A DNA stretch of 64,000 nt from Euleptes europaea (lineage: Eukaryota; Chordata; Lepidosauria; Squamata; Sphaerodactylidae), in the NCBI RefSeq assembly GCF_029931775.1, contig NC_079312.1, positions 123,006,872-123,070,871 on the forward strand. The letters are read 5' to 3'. A model generated the notes under the pieces. It was not told the origin of the DNA and did not search any database. It saw only the letters and a list, made by a program, of their open reading frames with translations. Position 1 is the first letter of the stretch. Each line of letters begins with the position of its first letter. Positions 12,301 through 21,300 of this stretch are shown here, one piece after another. A program made the position numbers and the translations under genes.

Positions 12301-15300
12301 CTTTTCTGATGAAAAAAGATGCACATGCGCATATACTTAATTCGAGCATTCTCCTAGTACTGTATTCTTATATGGATTGAGATAAGAAATAGAAAAGGAG
12401 GTCTGGAACACTAGGAACTTTAGGGAAAAGGATGGGTGAGAAGAGAGTTGGTCAATAAATACAGGTAGAAAACAAGGAGTAGGCGAGCAGGAGCAAGAGG
12501 GTGCTGTGCTAAGATCATAAAAATCCTCTTCTAGCTTAAACCTCCCTTCTCAGACCTAAAGCATCGATCAAACCTGCCTCTGCATTTTAAGATTTCCCCC
12601 CCCCCCACACACAATGTTGACAGCTAGACAATGCGTATACTTGTTTTTTTTATTTATTTCAGCATGAAAATTTTCAGGATTATTCTGAAGAGACTGGGTC
12701 CTGTAATTTTCAGTACTTTAATAATGCTACCGATATCATAATTGCCTGCGGAAGTTGCAATTACCTTTGCCATCCAGTCAAGGCAATTCCTTGGAGGATA
12801 CCAGCAGGAGCGCTCTCAGCCACTTTTAACCATTGTTGGTGGTTTTTAAGGTGATGTCCAATAAGTGTTAGACACTGGTTTACTCCAGTGGCCCCTTTAA
12901 AAGCACTAGCAAACCATAGTTTGGGAAAGTTACACTTCTGGTACTTTTCTATGAGAATTGCTGGAAGGCGAGAGAGAGACAGAGAGAGAGAGAGGATTAT
13001 CATCGATTGTAGAAAGTGTTAAAATTGGAGGATAGGAGGCACACTAGGTCCACATGTAGAAGATAATGTGCCGTATCGCAAGAATAGCTTCCTGGTTCCC
13101 ACTGAATGGGAATTCAGAGGCATACAAATGTCTTCTGTTGATAGTGCCCTGGATCAGATTTGCTTCAAGTAGAAAATAAGTGAATTGTAGCTCAGCGATA
13201 AAGACAGAAAAGATGGTAATCCAGGCAAGCTAGACTTTTACATTTCTATGGACCTGTGCTGATTATTCTGAGGCAATGCTAAAGAAGTCTCAGACTTCAA
13301 TAAGAGAACAGTAGAGTAAACGTCTTTTGGGATATGGTTCACAAACGACTTAGGGGGTTACCGCACTTGTATTCCCAGCGATGTATTAAGAGTTTAAAAT
13401 GTTATAAAAAATACTGTTCGCACTTTGTTTGGCCCCTTGAGCTGTGAAGACGTCTTCCAACCATTTATAAGCCGTGGTATCCAAAAACCCTTTTAAAGCG
13501 ATGTTTTTTACAACATTTTCAAACTCTTAATACATCGCTGGGAATACAAAGTGCAGTAACCCCCTTAATCAGGTTCACTTGATTTAAGTCAGCTTTAGTC
13601 TCATTAATTTAACACTGGAAGCCAGTGTGCTATAGTGGTTAGAGCGCGGGACTAGGAAAACCCACGTCCAGATCCCCACTCCGCCACGAAGCTCACTGGG
13701 TGACCTCCAGTCAGACATGCTCTTTCAGCCTAGCCTATCTACAGGGTTGTTGACAGAGGGGAAAATTTTTTGTTATAACCGGGCACGGAGCTGGGAGAAG
13801 GAGCGCCCAGGGCAGGGGGGGGGGAGGGTGTGTGTGTGCCATGCGCATACCCTGGAGCCAGGGGCTAGTGCTGGAGCCAGATACTGGCCAGGCACAGAGC
13901 TGGGGACTAACAGAAAGAAACGCGCTGGGTGGGGCGTGCAGTAGCTGCCCCCGCAGAAAATAATAGAGGGAGAGCAGCAGCCGGTACGAGCTGCGGGCAA
14001 TGTGCACACCAGCTGGGCCACAGGTGGACCGCTGCGCCTGTGCCACCGTGCTCCTTCTCCCGATGCCCGCACTCTCCATGCCTGCGCTGGCACCCTCCCT
14101 CTCCTTGCGCCCAAGGCAAGTGCCCCTGCCAGACCCCCCACCCAAGATCCGGCCCTGGTTATAACAACCTGAGCTGCTATAAACTGAAGAACGAACGACT
14201 TTAAACCGATAACCTGGTTTAAGAAATAACCAAATGGTTATTTTACATTTGGTGGGTTGTGGGTTACAGTGTCAATTAAGAGCCAAACTTGACGGCGTCC
14301 TCGTGTCCACCATGGGATGCCGCCGCCATTTTAGAGTGGTTTAAACATGCTGCGAGGGCCTGATGCTGATCAAGCCCACAGAACAACAGGCTGAAGTGCT
14401 CTCATTCCCCCCACACCTTTTCAAGTGCTGAAAGAGGTATGGGGGAGGGGGAAAGAACAAGAGCACCTCAGCCTGCTGTTCTGCAGGCCTGATCAGGACT
14501 GGCCACCATGGCATTCTTAAACCACTTTAAAATGTCCCTGTGGCAGACATGAGGAAACTGTCGTGTTGAGTTTGGCCCTAAGGTGTACAGATTAAATGTT
14601 CAGCCAGCTTGGTTTTACAGGCACATTATGTATTCATGTTTGCTGATCAACAATTATGTTTTTCCTCTGGGATCTGAATTGAGCGCTGAAATTAAGGATT
14701 TTTCATATGATGAGCACACTCCATTTTATAGATATCGAAATAAAAACAGGCCCACAAGGAGAAATGGTAACCATAATTTTCTTTGAAATTACAATCGTGC
14801 CTTTCCAGTATGAATAAAATGGCCTGTAATAGGGAAGTACAGTATGACAAATGTCACACTGTAATGACATTACATGTTGCTCAAAGCTTTTACTGCATCA
14901 GATTTCATCCTCAGTGCAAGCAGAGCAGTATACAACAACTTTCTGCTTGCTATCATAGGCCAATGCAATTGGGGAGAAAGGGCTTCATTAGATCCCAAAT
15001 GTTCCCTTATTTACCCCCAACAATTCTGTATGCTACCCAAGATATGCAGACTGCCCTCCTGGTGGGCTCTGTGTTCCTTGTTAAGAATCGCTGCTCTAAA
15101 TATTTCACACTGGCAATAAACTACAGATTTGACAATTAAACTCATGTTTTTGTTTATTAACTATATTTAATAAACATATTTAACATATTTATCTTTCCTC
15201 CAAGAGCCCTGTACAGACTATTAACCATGTTGGGAGGGAGAGCAGGTAGAAGCATGCTGGCCCTGCCCACTGTCTCTGTACAGCTGCTGATCATTTGCAG

Positions 15301-18300
15301 AGTGTGACTGCATGGAGGAATAAGCTACATGCACACCTCCCCATGATCAGTGATCAGCACCCTTTTTGGACAAGTCACAAAGCAGTACCAACCTTTACTG
15401 CTGACATCAAGATCGGGAGCGTAGTCCCAGATCATCAGCTCCACAAGGTGTGATATCCCAGAATCTGGAAAGAAGTAAAAATCTGAGTGACTATAATGGG
15501 CTTGTGAAGAGAATGGTATATTTTGTGCTAAAGACGGGTGAAGAAACCTCATCAGTGATCATTTGAAAACAAGGACCAAAAGCTCAAGAAAAGAGACAGA
15601 AAATGGTCCCCTCCTCAAACACAAAGGGTCAACCATAAAGAAGGCAGAGAGAGCTCAGAAGTAGCAGTGTCAATTAACAAGACCAGCAGATTATTATTAT
15701 TTTTTTTTTTAGCAATCCTGTGATTCAGTACCAAGCACACCTACTGCTTCTCCTGTAATTCAGCACAAAATGGAAACCACTTATTTTGGACGTTTTTACT
15801 CTGCCCTTCCTCCAGAGACTCAGGGTGTTATGTATCATTCTCCCCTCCGCCATTTTATCCTCACAAATAACCCTGTGAGGTAGGTAAGGCCGAGAAAGAG
15901 GGACTGGCCCACAAGCATCATGTCACCCAGCAAGCATCATGACAACGTAGGGATTTGAACCTGGGTTTCTCAGATCCTAGTCCAACACTTTAACTACGTC
16001 TCTATGCTGGTAAATGTTGGCACCAGAAAAAGCCAAAGAAGCAGTGCTCTGCTGCTATTTTAAATGCTCCAATCCTTCCCTATCATTTTAAATAGGAACT
16101 ATTTATATTTTTATATTTCTAAAGTATCTGTAAAAAGTCAATTAAAATGAATGCTTTGATATTCATTTCAGTCTTTTCATTAGGAGGTATAATCTTCAAT
16201 ATGTTTTTAGAATTATAATATAATATTAAGCATCTACCTTTTATAGTTTCAGTTACCAATGAAGAACTATAGTTAGAAAGCAAGGAGATGTTTCTTGACA
16301 CAGTTCATTAAAATTATTATTAACATCCATTATTTTTTACTTACTCCTTAATTACTCCTTACTCTTTTTCAGTTTCTCTGTATCTCCAAACCATATGTAC
16401 AGGTGTGGACACTGAATAAAATGTCTACTTTTTTAAAAAGTGTTATTTTTAAATGGTGATGCTGCATTTTCATAGCATTTCAAAAATCTTTCTCCACAAC
16501 ACAAAGCACTTCTTAAGCAACATTTAGATTGGAGTCCCCTAGCACAAGATTTTGGGGGTATAAGCTTTCCAGAGTCAAAAGCTCTCTTCATCTGATATCT
16601 GATGAAAGGAACTTTGGCTCTCAAAAGCTTACACCCCGAGAATCTTCTTGATCTCTAACAGCACATTCCTGACTTCTGAGGACAAATGTCCTCAGGAGGC
16701 CAGGCAGGGGCTGCGCCAGCATTGGGGCCCCCCATGCCAGTGTCCAGACTACTTACACCACTGTAAGTGGCCCCAACGCTGGCGGGGAGGCCTGGATGCC
16801 AGTCTCCCAGTGTTGCCATGGCAGTGCCGCCCTGGGACACTGGTGGGGACTTCTGCCAGCATCCCACTGGCGGAAAGTCCTGCGTCGGCGTTCCGGCATC
16901 CCAGGGGGCGTTCCTGGGGTGTTCTGGGGGGTGGGGCTGCCTGTAGGCAGCCTCCTGTCCTTTTTCACCCCGGGCATGCCAGCGGGGAGAAGAACGAGGC
17001 TGCGCCTGCTTTTTAGCAGGTGTAGTGTCGCTATTCTCAATGGGGCAAAAAGCCCCATTTTAAAAGAAAAAAGCTGCAAAATGGCTTTTTTCAAGGTTTC
17101 GGTGGGCGGAGAACTGCTTAGGAGGCGCTGCGGCAGCGCCTCTGCTATGCCGTCCCCGCACACTGAAAGCTCAGGAATGCACGGTTAGGTGCTACTGGAC
17201 TCAAATCTAGCTGTTTTATTGCAGACCAACATGGCTACCCTCTGAAATTAAGCTACATTTGAAACCCTAATGAATTTTTACTTAGCCCCTCTCAGAAATT
17301 AACAATAAGGCATTCACTGGCTCATTTGGATCACAAGGATGTTTCAGAAGTGCAGTTAGAATGAAAACAACATCAACCCTTCTCCAGTAACGTACCTTTC
17401 AACGTTTCTTCACTCATTCCCCTCAGCATGTCATCCCATACAACAGGTTTCACCGTGGGGTGGGCTGAGACCACATGGCTAGCCACTGCCTTCAAGTGAG
17501 CCAGGCATAGCTTTTCAATGGTATTTTCTTCTTGCTGCAGCCACTTCTTGGACTCTTCCCCTTCACCAAGATAATAAACCTGGAGTAGCCACACAAGACA
17601 AGCTTCAGTTACTATTATTCTGATCATCAACACTGTGCCGTTCTTTCGCAATGTGCTAGACACAGTTGCAGTAAGAAAAGAAAGCGGTGAGTTCCTCACA
17701 AGGAATATCACTGCCAGTCACAGTAGACAAGACTAAACTACAAAGGCCAATGGTCTAATTCAGTGTGGGACAGCTGCCTCACATTCTCAAAGTGTGCTTC
17801 ATACCATATACTCTATGATCACGCCCATAGTTCCCCAACAGAATGCAAAAGACTGGGCCAGTTTCTACATCTGAATCCTGCTAGTGTCGTTCATTCAGTT
17901 GCACATACAGGTACAATGCATTGCTGCAGGTTTTAAAGCCAAATGATGTTGTATCATTTGTAACAAAACATCTGACAAAGTTAACTGCACAAAACCAGAA
18001 AGGACAGGCTATCGTTTTGTTTTTTAAAAAAAATCTGAGGAGTGCACCCCCACTCGTTTATGCATTCTTTTATTGACCAAAGGCCTCTTCTTTTCTGTGG
18101 TTTAGATACAATAGTAGCCGTGGAAAGAGAAAGAAAGCTGTAAGAGAAGTTCCCTTCTTTCTTTCCCCCCATCAGTAAAAACATCAAGCACACTGTGGTA
18201 ATGCCAAGAAACATTTAAACCAGCAGACAAGTTAACACATGACAATAATGTTATTAATATTGTAAAGTTTACTGCATGATTACAGAACTTGCCGTTCCCA

Positions 18301-21300
18301 GGGACAAGGAAGGCATTCCAACCTCAAGGGAATAATAAGAGTGCAGCAACAGGAAGTGGCTGACTTCCATGGCTCTTACAAGGTAAACGTTGTTGCGGTT
18401 ACTTGCAGGGCAGCTTCAGCCCCAGGCCTCACACTATACCTCATCACAGCCGATGTGAAACCATCGAAGTTCTTCATGCAGTGCTAGCACTTGGTCTATC
18501 ATTCCGCTGACCAGCTTCAGGGACTCCTCTTTATGGGGGCTCACAGTGTTGGGAAACGTTGTCACTTCCCGCAGGGGGAGGAACTCTTTGTGCTTCAGGA
18601 CAAACTGCAGGGGAAATAAGAACTAGTAGCTGTAGCCGCCAAGCCAGAACAAAAATGCTAGAGTGACCAACGAGGTCAATACCTTTTGGAAAAGCTCTAA
18701 GACCACTGGGCGTAAAAGGGCGTGATTTTAAGATTGCATTGGTATTATATCAGTCCTTTGTGCCACCTGATGTTGGATATCCCAGAATATTCCCCAGCAA
18801 AAGTACCACAAAGTGGATAGTCTCCAGACTGAATAGGGAATACAGCCCCATATATCTCCCCATTTATGTGAGATTTTCCAAGATAAAAGTAACACAAAGA
18901 GGTGTCAAATTATACCGATCCAGTGAAGAAATGGCTACTATCAGAAATCTAGAAATCTACATGACTATGATTGTAAAATTCAACTGTCTAGTGCAAGACC
19001 TGGTCACCTTCAGAGGAATGCTTGTATAACTGTAAATCCAACTCCAGTAGCAAAATACAATGTGTGGATACAATGGGTTGGAGGAGGGAAACAGCCAGAC
19101 CATGCAAGCAAATAAATGAAACTTTAAAAGGTCAGGAAAGAAGGCACATGGAGAGGAGGAAAGGAAGGAGAAGGGTTGCTCATTCTATCAGCTGTGATGC
19201 CAAAGGCACTATCCAGCAGGTAGCCAAAAGGAAGACATTCTACAAACAGGGGAAAAAAATCAGAATACAAACTTTTGGCATTTTATTCCAACTAGAAATG
19301 TGAGTTTCTGTTTGCAGAACAGATGTGATTATCTCTTTCTACTTCCACTTCAACCTTGCAGTGGCTCTGCAAAGATCAAGGCCAGGCATTCTCTGTCTGG
19401 AGGTTTACAGCCCATACCCAGCTATTAGAAGGGTAAAGACATCTCACTTATCATTTCTGTTAACACTATACGGCTGCGATAAACCTTACACAAATCTGTC
19501 CCCAAAAGAAAATAAATGTATTGAGTCATGGCACTCACCTCCATGTGTCCAAAGGTCTGTACCAGAGGTATGACCTCTAACTTGTGCAATTTTGCCAGGT
19601 TTAAAATCTCTTTAATCTCAGAGGGACTAGAAAAAAATGGAATTTAGTTACCAATGCTGTATTTCCACATTAAATGTTCTGTTTACTTTGCCTTCCTTAG
19701 ACCCTTCTCCTTCTGTAAAGGGTTAATTATCTTGTATCCTGTTAAGAAGTCTGTACCAATTAGCTTGTACAAAAATTATTTTCTTTACCTAAATGGCCAT
19801 TAAAAAAAGGGTAAAGGTCCCTTGTGCAAGCACCGGGTCATTCCTGACCCATGGGGTGACGTGACATTTCGAAGTTTCCTAGGCAGACTTTGTGTATGGG
19901 GTGGTTTGTCAGTGCCTTCCCCAGTCATCTCCCCTTTACCCCCAGCAAGCAGGGTACTAATTTTACCGACCTCAGAAGGATGGAAGGCTGAGTCAACCTT
20001 GAGCCAGCTACCTGAAACGGACTTCTGTTGGGATTGAACTCAGGTCATGAGCAGAGCTTGGACTGCAGTACTGCAGCTGACCACTCTGCGCCACATGGCT
20101 CAAGTGGCCATAGAGACTTCAAAAAGACCCATACAGATAATGCTCACTGACAGGGCAACTTTATCTGCAACAGTACAATATTTATAAGTGAGTTCTGCAT
20201 TTAATCTTGTGACAGCAAACTAGACAGACTTGCAGCAAGTTAATGATCTTTCTAACAGGTTCTTGATTACATCTATTTTCATTGCTGTGAGCACAGACAT
20301 AGAACCACAGCCCTCTATTTTGGATGAATCACTTTAGAATAACTACCATCTGACTAGCTTATGCTCACAACACCAATTGATTGCTCTACACAAACAGGTA
20401 CCTAAAGCATCAAAGTGTTTAAATCACCTAGTTATCCCCTTCTTCCCAGTACAGAAGGGTTGTATAAATGTGTTAAAATTCATTTATTTTACATGACACC
20501 AAGGAAGCATTTTAATATCTTGTAACCATGTTTGGTGCTGGCTCTAAATTCTCATAATAATTGCTCTGGTTTTTCTTTATAATTCCACATTCAGGCTGGA
20601 CTTTGCACACTTGGTGATCTTTCGAGATTTCAATGCAGCTTCTGAATTAAGACAGGTCTCTAATTCTGCTTATTTGAAACGGACACCCAACTGCAATTAG
20701 AAGGTCCAATTAGTTCTCTGACCTGTAGGCATCATTTGCTTGGAGTGGCTTCAACTCTCCATCATAAGGAAACATATCTTCATACTCAAGGAGAATTCCA
20801 TTTGCCCCCAAGTCATGGAACAAAGGGAAGATCTGTTGGATTCATAAAACATTTCAAGTCTCTAACCAGTGTGGATTGATAAAACTTGATTTCGTGAGAT
20901 TGAAGGAGCAAGCCTAAACAGGTTTACTCAGAAGTCAGTCTCATGCTATTCAGGGGGGCTTACTGACAGGAAGGTATCCTTGGGACTGCAGCCGTAATCA
21001 CCTTAGGGAACACCTGAAAAAGCCCATCAAAACTGGTTGCTTCTGATCTTGGGGAAAGAGATTATTTTTGTTCCAGAAAGCCTTTGCAGATGTCTAAAAG
21101 AGTGAGTCTAAAGGCCTACAGTTGGATATTGTATAGTAGATTAACTGATTGTTTCATTGGTGATTCTGTATACCATATTTTTATTATGTAAGCCACCTTC
21201 ACATTCAAAGTGTAAGGAAAGAAAACTACATATATGCCTTAGATCCCAGCCTGTACAATGCCTAAGTGAGATGCAGTATGTTAGACCATAAGGAAGTCTA

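Larger units (their letters stand above)
12961..15392 (-). other. HEXD intron 6
   Basis: Contains a GA-rich microsatellite at its 5' end (about 12968-12994), a Harbinger-like MITE (13353-13564), a SINE fragment (about 13619-13760) followed by an hAT element (13780-14157), and a second TWA-flanked MITE (14280-14578). The rest is unremarkable. Confidence 0.75.
15465..17395 (-). other. HEXD intron 5
   Basis: Holds a reverse SINE (15785-16016) and an old repeat (about 16545-16660 and 17184-17250) split by a GC-rich insertion (16660-17183). Confidence 0.7.
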
